Shown here: positions 6,254-15,754 of the stretch, piece by piece
Position numbering within the stretch: position 1 is the first letter of the stretch
How the letters are laid out: each line of letters starts with the position of its first letter
DNA from: Clostridiales bacterium
GTDB lineage: Bacteria > Bacillota > Clostridia > Christensenellales > CAG-138
Assembly (NCBI GenBank): GCA_031270585.1
Contig: JAISXK010000069.1
Location: 1 to 20,500 of the forward strand
Length of the DNA: 20,500 nt
Direction: 5' to 3'
Made by a program: the position numbers and the translations under genes
The notes under the pieces: model-generated
Told to the model about the DNA's origin: nothing
Database searches by the model: none
What the model saw: the letters and a program-made list of their open reading frames with translations, nothing else

Positions 6254-8845
6254 TTGGCAACGGCAAAGAAAACGCGAAAGAGCGCCATGCAAACGCGCCG
6301 GGAGGTTTGGGGCGTTGTATTGGTGGCGCTCGGCGTATTTATGGGTATTTGCCTTTACGCGGGCGCGGTAGGCCTGATTGGCGAAACGATTACGGATGTT
6401 TTGTTTGGGATTTGCGGCGTGTTCGCCTATGCGGTTCCGCCCGTACTGCTCTTTGGCGGCGTGTTGTTTATCGCGTATGCGGAAAGTTCGCCGCAGCGCG
6501 GAAGAACGGTTCTCATACTGCTGGGCGTATTGCTGGTGATGACGCTGCTGCACGCGGCGGCGCGGCCGCGCCTGGACGGCGGCGCGTTTTTTTCCTATAT
6601 CCGCGAAGCGTATATCCATGGGGAAACGCTGCTGAAGGGCGGCGGCGCGCTTGGCGCGCTTGTAAGTTACCCGCTCCTGCTGCTGACGGGCGAGGCGGGC
6701 GCGTATATATTCACCATCGCCGGGCTTTTGATCATCATACTGCTGGTGACGCGCCTTTCGCTGCGCGAAACGGGGCGGCGCGTGGGCTCGCGGGTAAAGG
6801 CCGGGCTGCGGCACGCAAACGCGCTTATCGTGTCCCGCAAACAAAATTTATATACCGAAACCATCATGGATCAGGCGGACGAACCCATAAAAGGCGGGCC
6901 CGCGCGAACGGATCGAAGCCGGCGCGCCCACCGCTTCGATAAAGGCGCGCTTGCGGATGAGGACGGCGGCATTACGTTTATTCCAAGCGAGGGGCCGTTA
7001 CAAAAACGCGAGGAAGCGCCCGCGCGCAGCGGAGCGAAGCGAAAGGCTCCCGAGGACGAATTGCCCCCGGAAACGGACGACGCGCCAAGCATAGTCTATT
7101 ACAAGGAGACGCCGCCGCCTGCTGACGAACCGGACAATCTATACCCCGCCACATTGCGCACGGCAAAACGCATGGCCGCGCGGCGCAATACCGTGTTGGA
7201 TGTATATGAGGATCCGGAGCCCCAAAAAAACACCATAGCGGCGCAAAAGCGCGGCGCGTGGCGGGAAGAGGGGCAGGAGGCGGCCTTCCCTCCGGCGCGG
7301 CCGGGGCAAACGGCGCCCGTGCGGGTAACGCCGGAAGAGGGAGCGCCGGAAGAGGGAGCGCCGGAAGAAACCGCGCCAATACCCGTAACGCCGTATGTGC
7401 CGCCGCCCTGCGCCTTATTAAACCCCTCGCGAGCGAGCTTTAACCGCAGCAGCGTTGCGCCGGCGGAAACGGCGAAGCTGTTGATAGAGACGCTCAACAA
7501 TTTTAACGTATCGGCGCGCGTCGTCAACATCAGCGTGGGGCCGGTGATTACGCTCTACGAGCTTGCGCCGGCGCCGGGCGTGCGGGTAAACAAAATCACC
7601 GCTTTGTCGGACGATATCGCCCTGGCGCTGGCGGCGCCCCGCGTGCGCATCGAGGCGCCCATACCCGGCAAGGCCGCCGTTGGCATCGAGGTGCCCAATA
7701 AGGATACCGCCATGGTGGTGCTGCGGGATATCGTGGACAGCCGCGAGTTTAAAAGCGCGGGTTCCCCCACCACGCTTGCGCTGGGCAAGGATATCGCGGG
7801 CAGGATCGTGGTGGCGGATCTCGCGAAGATGCCGCACCTTTTGATAGCCGGCGCCACGGGATCGGGCAAGAGCGTGTGCATCAACGATATCATCATATCG
7901 CTCGTATATAAATGCACGCCCCAGGAATTGCAGCTGATATTGGTCGATCCCAAGGTGGTGGAACTAAGCGCGTTTGGCTCGCTGCCGCATCTGAGGGCGC
8001 CCGTCGTGACCGATCCCAAAAAGGCCGCCGGCGCTTTAGGCGGCGGCGTGCGCGAGATGACGGAGCGCTATAAGCTCTTCGCGAAGCTTGGCGCGCGCGA
8101 TCTGGAGCGCTATAACGAGCTTATGCCCGAAAATAAGCTGCCCAAGCTCGCCATTATCATCGACGAGCTGGCGGATCTGATGATGGTGGCCCCGGATACC
8201 GTGGAGGATAGCATCTGCCGCATTGCGCAATTGGGACGCGCGGCGGGTATCCATCTGATCGTGGCGACGCAGCGGCCTTCGGCGGATATCATCACGGGTC
8301 TTATCAAGGCGAACATACCCTCGCGCATCGCGTTTGCGGTTTCCTCCGCTATCGATTCGCGCATCATACTGGATAACAGCGGCGCGGAAAAACTGCTGGG
8401 CCGCGGCGACATGCTTTTCCATCCCAATGGCGCGGGCAAGCCCGTCCGCGTGCAGGGCGCGTTTGTGGGGGATGAAGAGGTGGAGCGGGTGGTAAATCAT
8501 TTCCGCCAGCAGGCGCTTGCCCCCACGTTTGACGAACGGCTGATAGAGGAGATGGCGGCGGGGCCGGTGGCCGGTGACGGCGCCGAAAGCAACGGCAGGC
8601 AGGACGACGAGCTGTTGGGCGAGGCCGTGCGCGTTGTGCTCGATAGCGGGCAGGCGTCGATATCCATGATACAGCGCAGGCTGCGCGTGGGCTACGCGCG
8701 GGCCGCGCGGCTGGTGGATATCATGGAGCAAAGGGGCTATGTGAGCGGTTTTGACGGCAGCAAGCCGCGCAAGCTCTTGATTACCCGCGCGCAGTTTGAA
8801 AGGATTTTTCACGATGTGACGGACGAAACCGGCGCCAGGCCGTAA
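6254..8845 (+). CDS. ftsK: DNA translocase FtsK/SpoIIIE
   Basis: This is a hexameric ATP-driven pump that moves DNA through the closing division or sporulation septum. Length is 863 aa. The N-terminus has about four membrane segments (within residues 15-170). A charged, Pro/Glu-rich linker follows to about 420 and includes a GAPEE repeat coded by 15-bp tandem units at 7331-7369. The motor then has Walker A GATGSGKS 533-540 and Walker B IIIDELADL (Asp637, Glu638). From about 784 to the end is the winged-helix gamma domain that reads chromosome polarity (DDELLGEAVRVVLDSG...). I chose TTG 6254 because GCGAGG lies 7 nt upstream and the promoter is at 6174-6202; the ATG at 6119 would precede the promoter and add a non-family N-terminus. 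The gene order to recA matches Bacillus spoIIIE. FtsK and SpoIIIE roles cannot be separated here. Confidence 0.95.
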   Translation: MATAKKTRKSAMQTRREVWGVVLVALGVFMGICLYAGAVGLIGETITDVLFGICGVFAYAVPPVLLFGGVLFIAYAESSPQRGRTVLILLGVLLVMTLLHAAARPRLDGGAFFSYIREAYIHGETLLKGGGALGALVSYPLLLLTGEAGAYIFTIAGLLIIILLVTRLSLRETGRRVGSRVKAGLRHANALIVSRKQNLYTETIMDQADEPIKGGPARTDRSRRAHRFDKGALADEDGGITFIPSEGPLQKREEAPARSGAKRKAPEDELPPETDDAPSIVYYKETPPPADEPDNLYPATLRTAKRMAARRNTVLDVYEDPEPQKNTIAAQKRGAWREEGQEAAFPPARPGQTAPVRVTPEEGAPEEGAPEETAPIPVTPYVPPPCALLNPSRASFNRSSVAPAETAKLLIETLNNFNVSARVVNISVGPVITLYELAPAPGVRVNKITALSDDIALALAAPRVRIEAPIPGKAAVGIEVPNKDTAMVVLRDIVDSREFKSAGSPTTLALGKDIAGRIVVADLAKMPHLLIAGATGSGKSVCINDIIISLVYKCTPQELQLILVDPKVVELSAFGSLPHLRAPVVTDPKKAAGALGGGVREMTERYKLFAKLGARDLERYNELMPENKLPKLAIIIDELADLMMVAPDTVEDSICRIAQLGRAAGIHLIVATQRPSADIITGLIKANIPSRIAFAVSSAIDSRIILDNSGAEKLLGRGDMLFHPNGAGKPVRVQGAFVGDEEVERVVNHFRQQALAPTFDERLIEEMAAGPVAGDGAESNGRQDDELLGEAVRVVLDSGQASISMIQRRLRVGYARAARLVDIMEQRGYVSGFDGSKPRKLLITRAQFERIFHDVTDETGARP

Positions 8846-8918
8846 GCGGCCGCGTGAAAACTTATCGTGAAAACTTATATTGAAACTTAAAATTACGGGA
8901 GGAAGCGCGGAAACGATA

Positions 8919-10223
8919 GTGCGTAAGGAAGAACCGGCCCGTGTGGGCGTCGTATCGCTCGGGTGCAGCAAAAACCGGGTGGATACGGAATATATGCTGG
9001 GGCTGTTGCGGGAAGCGGGGTTTGCCCTCGTAACCGCGCCGGCGGACGCGGATATATTGATTGTGAATACCTGCGGCTTTATTGAAGCCGCCCGTCAGGA
9101 AAGCATCGGCGCCATACTGGAATACGCCGCCTATAAGAAAACGGGCAAATGCAAAACGCTTGTGGTAACGGGCTGCCTCGTGGAACGGTACCGTGAGGCG
9201 CTCAAGGGCGAACTGCCCGAGGCGGATATACTGCTTGGCGTGCGCGAATATGTTAAGTTGCCCGGATTATTAAAGGGACAGGACGCTTTTGTTCCCGCGA
9301 GGTTGGGGACGCGCGTGCTGACGACGCCGCCGTTTTCCGCCTACCTGCGGGTGGCGGACGGATGCGACAACAGGTGCGCGTATTGCGCCATACCGCAAAT
9401 ACGCGGGCCCATGGTAAGCGTGCCCATGCCGGCCCTTGTTGACGAGGCGCAAAGGCTTGCGGAAGACGGCGTAACGGAGCTTACGCTCATAGCGCAGGAT
9501 ACGTCCGGCTATGGAATGGATCTGTACGGCAAACCCGGATTGACGGAACTGATGCGGCGGTTAACCGGGATTGCGCGGCTTCGATGGCTGCGCGTGCTCT
9601 ACACCTGCCCGGATCTTGTCACCCCCGCGCTTATCGAAGCCATGGCGGCAAACGAAAAGATATGCGATTATCTCGATATGCCGTTGCAGCATATATCCGA
9701 CAAAACGCTGCGCGCCATGAACCGCCGCGGGGACCGCGCGCATATTGAAAGCGTGCTTGCTTACATCAGGCGGTACGCGCCGGATTTTATAGTGCGCACA
9801 ACCATGCTGGTGGGCTTCCCCGGCGAAACGGAGAAGGATTTTGACGAACTGATGGCTTTTATTGAAGAATACCCGTTTGACAGGTTGGGCGCGTTTGCCT
9901 TTTCACCCGAGGAGGGCACACCCGCCGCGCGTATGCCGGATCAGGTGCCGGACGATGTAAAGGCCGACCGCCTGAACCGCCTGCTCTTAAAACAGCGGCG
10001 CGTCGCAAAGCGGCAAAACCAAAAACGCCTGCGGCAGGAACTGACGGTGCTGGTGGAGCGGGTGGATGGAGAGTTTGCGCTTTGCCGCTCCTACGCGGAA
10101 GCGCCCGAAGCGGATGGATTTATCATACTGCCGCGCGCCGCGCACCTGCGTCCGGGCGTCTACACGCGTTGCAGGATTGTGAAGGCCGCCGCCTACGATC
10201 TTTTTGGGGAGGAATTGCCATGA
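8919..10223 (+). CDS. rimO: Ribosomal protein S12 methylthiotransferase RimO
   Basis: RimO adds a methylthio group to an aspartate of ribosomal protein S12, using radical SAM chemistry and two iron-sulfur clusters. With GTG 8919 as residue 1, the UPF0004 cluster cysteines are Cys16 (SLGCSKN), Cys52 (NTCGFI) and Cys86 (TGCLVERY), and the radical SAM motif CDNRCAYC is at 149-156. NTCGFIEAARQESI marks RimO rather than MiaB. A TRAM domain ends the protein. The start is uncertain: an in-frame TTG at 8880 lacks a ribosome site, GTG 8919 lies 15 nt after GGGAGGA (8897-8903), and GTG 8943 is also possible. The stop overlaps the pgsA ATG. It follows ftsK by 73 bp with no clear promoter, so probably one operon. 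Confidence 0.93.
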   Translation: MRKEEPARVGVVSLGCSKNRVDTEYMLGLLREAGFALVTAPADADILIVNTCGFIEAARQESIGAILEYAAYKKTGKCKTLVVTGCLVERYREALKGELPEADILLGVREYVKLPGLLKGQDAFVPARLGTRVLTTPPFSAYLRVADGCDNRCAYCAIPQIRGPMVSVPMPALVDEAQRLAEDGVTELTLIAQDTSGYGMDLYGKPGLTELMRRLTGIARLRWLRVLYTCPDLVTPALIEAMAANEKICDYLDMPLQHISDKTLRAMNRRGDRAHIESVLAYIRRYAPDFIVRTTMLVGFPGETEKDFDELMAFIEEYPFDRLGAFAFSPEEGTPAARMPDQVPDDVKADRLNRLLLKQRRVAKRQNQKRLRQELTVLVERVDGEFALCRSYAEAPEADGFIILPRAAHLRPGVYTRCRIVKAAAYDLFGEELP

Positions 10224-10759
10224 ACATACCCAACGCGCTGACCATGACGCGCATGGCGCTTGTGCCCGTATTTGTGGCGTGCTTTTATTTGCCCACCGTC
10301 TGGGCGCATATGATTGCCGCCATTGTGTTTTTGCTGGCGTATGTAACCGATATACTCGACGGGCAGTTGGCGCGCAGACGTAACGACGTGACAAATTTTG
10401 GCAAGCTGATGGATCCCGTCGCCGATAAGCTGTTGAGCGGCAGCGCGTTCATCATGCTGTCGGCGCGGGGGCTTCTTTCGCCCGTAGCGGCGATAACGAT
10501 AATAGGGCGGGAATTTATCATCAGCGGGTTTCGGCTCGTGGCCGTACAGAAGGGCAAGGTGATAGCGGCAAGCTGGCCGGGTAAACTAAAAACGGTGACG
10601 CAATGCGTCGCCGTTATCCTGGCGCTGTGCTGGCGCTATACGGGTATCGGCGCGCTCCATGTGGCGAGCGACGCCGTCGTATGGGCGTGCGTAGGCGTTA
10701 CGGTTTGGTCCTGCGCGGATTACTTTGTGAAAAACAAAGGCATGATTGATTTAAAATAG
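10220..10759 (+). CDS. pgsA: CDP-diacylglycerol-glycerol-3-phosphate 3-phosphatidyltransferase
   Basis: PgsA makes phosphatidylglycerol phosphate at the membrane, the committed step to phosphatidylglycerol and cardiolipin. The CDP-alcohol phosphotransferase signature is complete: DG-x2-AR-x8-G-x3-D-x3-D, visible as DGQLARRRND...FGKLMDPVAD. Several membrane segments cover most of the 179 aa, a usual family length. The start is well fixed: GGGGAGGA lies 6 nt before the ATG, which overlaps the rimO stop as ATGA, implying coupled translation. An upstream in-frame extension inside rimO was discarded. Position between rimO and cinA is the conserved one. Confidence 0.95.
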   Translation: MNIPNALTMTRMALVPVFVACFYLPTVWAHMIAAIVFLLAYVTDILDGQLARRRNDVTNFGKLMDPVADKLLSGSAFIMLSARGLLSPVAAITIIGREFIISGFRLVAVQKGKVIAASWPGKLKTVTQCVAVILALCWRYTGIGALHVASDAVVWACVGVTVWSCADYFVKNKGMIDLK

Positions 10760-10776
10760 ACGGGAGTAAGTAAACC

Positions 10777-12027
10777 ATGACGGCGGAGATTATCAGCGTT
10801 GGAACAGAACTGCTTATGGGCCAGATTGTGAATACAAACGCGCAATACCTTTCCCAAAAGCTTGCGTCCCTTGGCATAAACGTATACCACCAGGCGACGG
10901 TGGGCGACAACCCCGCAAGGCTGAAAGAGACTGTGCGCCACGCGCTTTCCCGCGCGGATATCATAGTGTTATCCGGCGGGCTTGGGCCCACGGGCGACGA
11001 TCTTACAAAAGAGGCGGTGGCGGACGCGCTTGCACGCAGGCTCGTGCGGTTTGCGGACGCAGAAGAGACGCTGCGCGCGCGCTTTTTGGCTATGGGCCGC
11101 GACATGACGCCCAACAATTTGCGGCAGGCGGATTTTCCTGACGGGAGCGAACTGCTTAAAAACCCCAACGGCACGGCGCAGGGCTGTATTTTGCGGGCGG
11201 AGGATAAGATTGCCATATTGCTGCCCGGCCCCCCGCAGGAGTTGATACCCATGTTTGAAAACGAGGTGGCGCCGCGCCTTGAAAAGTTGAGCGGCGTAAA
11301 ATTGTATTCACGCGAGATACGCGTTTTCGGCATGGGGGAATCGAGCGTGGAGTACGCGCTGCGCGACCTGATGCGCCGGCAGGATAACCCCACGATAGCC
11401 CCTTACGCGAAGACGGGAGAGGTAACGCTGCGCGTGACGGCGCGCTGTGAGGATGAAACTATGGGCGAGGCGCTAAGCCTGCCCGTGATTGACGAGATTA
11501 AAAAAAGGCTGGGCGACGTCGTATATTCTACCAGCGGCGTCACGCTGGCGGGCGTTTGCGCGGGGCTGTTGATGGAAAAAAACGCCACGCTTGCCGTGGC
11601 GGAAAGCTGCACGGGCGGGCTGCTTTCGTCCGTGCTCGTGGATATACCGGGCATATCCGATTGTTTTATGGAGGGCGCGGCGACGTATTCCGACCTGGCC
11701 AAGTGCAGGCGTCTGGGCGTACTATCCGCGACGCTGGACGCATATGGCGCCGTAAGCGCGGAATGCGCAAAGGAGATGGCGCTTGGTATGCGAAGAGGCG
11801 CCCTGACGGATTACGCGTTATCCGTCACGGGGATTGCGGGCCCCGGCGGCGGCACGGCGAAAAAACCCGTGGGCCTTGTATATGTGGCGCTGGCGGACGA
11901 AGAGCGCGCGACGGTAAAAAAGGTGTTGCTCAGCGGAGACCGCGCGCGTATACGCGCGCTTGCGGTGTTGCACGCGCTCGATCTCTTGCGCAGGCGGCTT
12001 TGCGGATTGCCGGTGGCGCAAGAGTAG
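10777..12027 (+). CDS. cinA: CinA: ADP-ribose pyrophosphatase / NMN deamidase
   Basis: CinA proteins salvage pyridine nucleotides. Residues about 1-170 form the MoCF/COG1058 domain (SVGTELLMGQIVNTN, VLSGGLGPTGDD 64-75). From about 260 the CinA-C (PncC) domain converts NMN to nicotinate mononucleotide and carries AVAESCTGGLLSS and TGIAGPGGG. At 416 aa both halves are complete. GGGAG lies 10 nt before the ATG. It starts 17 bp after pgsA and stands directly before recA, as in Bacillus, where the link to competence gave the name. No signs of decay. Confidence 0.95.
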   Translation: MTAEIISVGTELLMGQIVNTNAQYLSQKLASLGINVYHQATVGDNPARLKETVRHALSRADIIVLSGGLGPTGDDLTKEAVADALARRLVRFADAEETLRARFLAMGRDMTPNNLRQADFPDGSELLKNPNGTAQGCILRAEDKIAILLPGPPQELIPMFENEVAPRLEKLSGVKLYSREIRVFGMGESSVEYALRDLMRRQDNPTIAPYAKTGEVTLRVTARCEDETMGEALSLPVIDEIKKRLGDVVYSTSGVTLAGVCAGLLMEKNATLAVAESCTGGLLSSVLVDIPGISDCFMEGAATYSDLAKCRRLGVLSATLDAYGAVSAECAKEMALGMRRGALTDYALSVTGIAGPGGGTAKKPVGLVYVALADEERATVKKVLLSGDRARIRALAVLHALDLLRRRLCGLPVAQE

Positions 12028-12054
12028 CGCCGCCACTCTTAAACCCGCCTGAAA

Positions 12055-12076
12055 CGGCTGATTTTGAGCCGCTTTT
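12055..12076 (+). terminator. Possible weak terminator after cinA
   Basis: CGGCT (12055-12059) pairs with AGCCG (12067-12071) around a 7-nt loop, followed by CTTTTGTG. The stem is only 5 bp and the U-tract 4 nt. A separate inverted repeat AAGAGT/ACTCTT (12020-12040) spans the cinA stop codon. A longer 8-bp stem, CGGGCTTA/TAAGCCCG, lies at 12096-12124 without a U-tract. The position before the recA promoter fits attenuation of read-through, but the signal is modest. Confidence 0.35.
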
Positions 12077-12161
12077 GTGTCGTCGCCGGTCGGAGCGGGC
12101 TTAAGCGCCGGCGTACTAAGCCCGAGGCACGCCGCCGGGGTAAACATAAGTTTAAAATAAC

Positions 12162-12180
12162 GGTTTTCACTATGAAACCC
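12162..12180. promoter_or_regulatory. Inverted repeat upstream of the recA promoter, candidate operator
   Basis: GGTTTTCA-CTA-TGAAACCC is a near-perfect palindrome (seven of eight positions pair) centred at 12171, about 40 bp before the recA -10 box. I found no GAAC-N4-GTTC LexA/DinR box between cinA and recA. The palindrome could be an operator for recA, but no known regulator site is recognised in it. Confidence 0.4.
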
Positions 12181-12204
12181 GCGTTCTTTTCTTTTGACGC
12201 GGCG

Positions 12205-12217
12205 TATGCTATACTGG
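12205..12217 (+). promoter_or_regulatory. Extended -10 promoter of recA
   Basis: TGC-TATACT (TG at 12207-12208, TATACT at 12210-12215) is an extended -10 element. At the 17-nt spacing the -35 is poor (TTTTCT); a TTGACG at 12194-12199 is only 10 nt away and is misplaced. Transcription would begin near 12222, 24 nt before the recA ATG. The 13-nt string at 12205-12217 recurs exactly in the promoter at 18589-18601. Confidence 0.6.
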
Positions 12218-12245
12218 GTAGAATCAATATATGCGGGAGGGCGCG

Positions 12246-13337
<1,092 letters not shown>

Positions 13338-13353
13338 CAGATCAAAACACGCC

Positions 13354-14841
13354 CTATTCCAGGGATACGGGCTGCGGCTGCGCGGCGCTGTAATAGCCCG
13401 GCCCCACGACGATGCGGCCGGCAAACGCCCGGTAGGTGGATTTTGCCAGGGGTTCGGACGCCACCTCCACGCCGTCCTTATAGTAGTGCTTGTAGGATTG
13501 CCAGACCGCGCCGTCGCGCCTTGCGACCTCCTCGCTGTAAAAATCCCAGGCGGCGGTGTTGTCCACGACCACTTCCATCTCGCCGCTTGGCAAAAGCTTT
13601 TCTATGCGCTCGCTTGTCAGTTCAATGCTGTCGTAGTTTTCGGGGAACGCCTCGCCATAGATATCCACATGTATGGTTTTGTCGTCCTTGCCCTCGGGCA
13701 CCTGGCCGTCGGCGGAATCAAACGTGTAGGCGAAAATATATATATCCGAGCCGGTGTTGTTTTTAAAGGTAAAATCAATTGTGCCGGTGTTGATGGTGGC
13801 GTCCAGCCCGTGCTTGACATACGCTACGGTGCTGCTGTGGTTTCTGCGGTAAACGATCTCAAGATCCGCCTTCACGACGGCGTTGTAGAGCGTGGAGCTT
13901 ACCTGGCATACGCCGCCGCCGGCCTGATCTTCCGTGGCGCCGTTCACATACGCGGGCGCAGGCTTCCAGCCAAGCTCGTATGTGCGCGGGCCCAAAGTAT
14001 CGTTTGTGGAAAACACCTCGCCCGGCTTTAACACAAAGCCGTTCATGAAACCGGCCGCCTTTTTCACGTTGTATACGCGGTCCTCGCGGTTGTAGGGCGA
14101 TTTTTTGAAGGATGTTTCCGCGTGGGCCCGCAGCGTGATGGTGTTTTTGATATCGTCTATGGATATTGCGGGCTCGGTGTGGACGATGGGCAGCGTAACC
14201 TGGCCAAAGTCGTTTTGAAGCGCGCGCTGCCGCAATGTTACCATCAGCGCTTCTTCATCCAGCGCCTCGCCCCGTTCCCCTTCGGTAAACACAAAGAAAT
14301 CCTGCCGCTGCATATCAAGCTCCACACTGGCGTTAACAGGCTCTTTATACGAAAGCGCGGCTATTTCCCTCACCTTTTCGCGCGCGGGGGTCACATCCAC
14401 CGTACAGGTGATGGTGAAATACTGCGGCGACTCCAGCAATTGCGCGCGTATTTCCTGCCGCTCGCCGCGCGTGCCGGCGTTGCCAAGCTGCAGCGCCTGC
14501 GCTAAAACCGTCTCGGTATCAAAGGTAAGGCGCATATCCGCGTGGGTCAGCGTTACGGATTTTTCGGCGGTATCCATTTGAAAATAGATATCCTGCGTCA
14601 GTTCCCGTTCGATTACGGAAAGCGCCTGCCGCGCCTGATCCGCTGTTCTGCCGGCAAGGTGTATGTTTTCCACATAAACGCCCGCGGCAAAGGTGAGCGG
14701 TTCCTCAGGGTCCGGCCCCGTCTCGGGGTATACAAAAAACAGATACGCGGCAAGCCCCGCGCAGCCTATCACCAGCAGTATAAAAACCGCCCGCAGCGCG
14801 CGCGCCGCGCCGCCTGATTTGTTTGTACGCGTCTTTGTCAT
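13354..14841 (-). CDS. VanW/YoaR-family cell-envelope protein
   Basis: VanW-family proteins are widespread envelope proteins of Gram-positives; a vanW gene accompanies some vancomycin-resistance clusters, but its biochemical role is unknown. This 495-aa protein has one N-terminal membrane anchor (about 17-37) and an extracytoplasmic body. Residues about 50-240 contain YoaR-like putative peptidoglycan-binding repeats. The VanW domain spans about 245-380, with FSTNDTLGPRTYELG, QAGGGVCQVSSTLYNA (306-321), HSSTVAYVKHGLDATI and DFTFKNNT. The C-terminal 100 residues resemble a G5-like beta domain (inferred). GGGGGAG is 12 nt before the ATG, and a promoter lies at 14926-14955. There are no van resistance genes nearby, so a resistance role is not implied. 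Confidence 0.9.
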   Translation of the reverse strand: MTKTRTNKSGGAARALRAVFILLVIGCAGLAAYLFFVYPETGPDPEEPLTFAAGVYVENIHLAGRTADQARQALSVIERELTQDIYFQMDTAEKSVTLTHADMRLTFDTETVLAQALQLGNAGTRGERQEIRAQLLESPQYFTITCTVDVTPAREKVREIAALSYKEPVNASVELDMQRQDFFVFTEGERGEALDEEALMVTLRQRALQNDFGQVTLPIVHTEPAISIDDIKNTITLRAHAETSFKKSPYNREDRVYNVKKAAGFMNGFVLKPGEVFSTNDTLGPRTYELGWKPAPAYVNGATEDQAGGGVCQVSSTLYNAVVKADLEIVYRRNHSSTVAYVKHGLDATINTGTIDFTFKNNTGSDIYIFAYTFDSADGQVPEGKDDKTIHVDIYGEAFPENYDSIELTSERIEKLLPSGEMEVVVDNTAAWDFYSEEVARRDGAVWQSYKHYYKDGVEVASEPLAKSTYRAFAGRIVVGPGYYSAAQPQPVSLE

Positions 14842-14925
14842 GGCTTAAGCTAACTCCCCCGTGGCGTTCTGTTTGCGCCCCAACCGCACTCCGGTATGCC
14901 GCGCGTATGCCGCCCGGCTAAGGAC

Positions 14926-14955
14926 AGTATACTTTATTTTAACCCGTTTTCGCAA
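14926..14955 (-). promoter_or_regulatory. Sigma-A promoter for the VanW-family gene
   Basis: On the minus strand TTGCGA (14955-14950), an 18-nt AT-rich spacer and TATACT (14931-14926) form a good promoter. The transcript would start near 14920 with a leader of about 80 nt. It is divergent from the gene that starts at 15044. Confidence 0.6.
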
Positions 14956-15025
14956 GACGCCGCGCCCATAAGCGCGCCAAAGCGCGGAAAATTTTTATTT
15001 TCGTCACTTGTGGCGCGATGCGCTT

Positions 15026-15034
15026 TGCTATATG
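15026..15034 (+). promoter_or_regulatory. Possible extended -10 promoter before the one-TM protein gene
   Basis: TGC-TATATG (15026-15034) resembles the extended -10 elements seen before recA and at 18571-18599. No good -35 lies 17 nt upstream; TTGTGG is at 15008-15013 with a 15-nt spacer. If used, transcription begins near 15040, only a few bases before the ATG at 15044, giving an almost leaderless message. Confidence 0.35.
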
Positions 15035-15043
15035 ATGAGAGCC

Positions 15044-15754
15044 ATGGATGTGATGGAAGAGGATAAAAGAATAACCGGCACGCAGATAGCGCGGCGCGGC
15101 ATATGGTTTTTTATGCGCACCATTCTTTTGGCTGTAGCGATTGCCTTTTTATGTTACGGCGTATTCGTGGCGGCAATGAACGCCGCCAACCTGTATATAC
15201 TCGCCACCGAGGGCATGCAGCTGCGCGCCGAATGCGTGACGAATTTAAGTGACCGGGATGAGCTCTACGAATACTTTACCGATACCTTTATCGAAAAAGA
15301 CGCGGCGCTTGGCGGCGGCGCGCCCTTTGCGGATTATATTGTCACCGGCATGGATTACCGCCTTACGGTGGATAACGTCTCCGTTTTGCCCTGGGCGCAA
15401 TCCGCCACGCTGACGGTTACGGAGCGTGTAACAAATATCCGCGGATCTATCCGCGACGATAAAAAGCCCGAAGACGCCCCGGAGGACGCCGTTTACCCCT
15501 TGCCCGCGTGGGTGGACGGCCAGTACAAGGTATATTTCAGCAAGCGCAGCGGGCGCTGGTATATATTTCAGATCGTGATGACAAACATAGCCCCTTCCGA
15601 GAGGCCAAAGCTCACGCCGGATATGCGTATGACGCCCATACCCGCCGTAACGCCCTATAAACCGCCCGTACCGGTCGTCGTCACCCCGCGATCCACCCCG
15701 GCGCCTTCCGTAACGCCGGGCGAAATAGATAAAACGAGCGCGCCAAAGCCTTGA
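15044..15754 (+). CDS. Unknown single-pass membrane protein
   Basis: I do not recognise this family. The 236-aa product starts with a short charged cytoplasmic segment (MDVMEEDKR), has one membrane helix (TILLAVAIAFLCYGVFVAAM), an extracytoplasmic domain of about 140 residues with aromatic-rich strands (VDGQYKVYFSKRSGRWYIFQIV), and a Pro/Thr/Val tail (TPIPAVTPYKPPVPVVVTP) that looks like a flexible cell-wall spacer. Possible starts are TTG 15008, ATG 15032, 15035, 15044 and 15053; none has a strong ribosome site. I chose 15044 because the -10 element at 15029 would exclude the earlier ones. It overlaps the dus gene by 4 bases, so translation is probably coupled. Confidence 0.75.
   Translation: MDVMEEDKRITGTQIARRGIWFFMRTILLAVAIAFLCYGVFVAAMNAANLYILATEGMQLRAECVTNLSDRDELYEYFTDTFIEKDAALGGGAPFADYIVTGMDYRLTVDNVSVLPWAQSATLTVTERVTNIRGSIRDDKKPEDAPEDAVYPLPAWVDGQYKVYFSKRSGRWYIFQIVMTNIAPSERPKLTPDMRMTPIPAVTPYKPPVPVVVTPRSTPAPSVTPGEIDKTSAPKP

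Noticed and set aside
12028..12245. LexA/DinR SOS box before recA
   Set aside because: No GAAC-N4-GTTC or close variant is present in this stretch.
13354..14841. VanW gene as part of a vancomycin-resistance cluster
   Set aside because: No vanR, vanS, vanH, ligase or vanX genes are present. VanW-domain proteins are common in susceptible Firmicutes.
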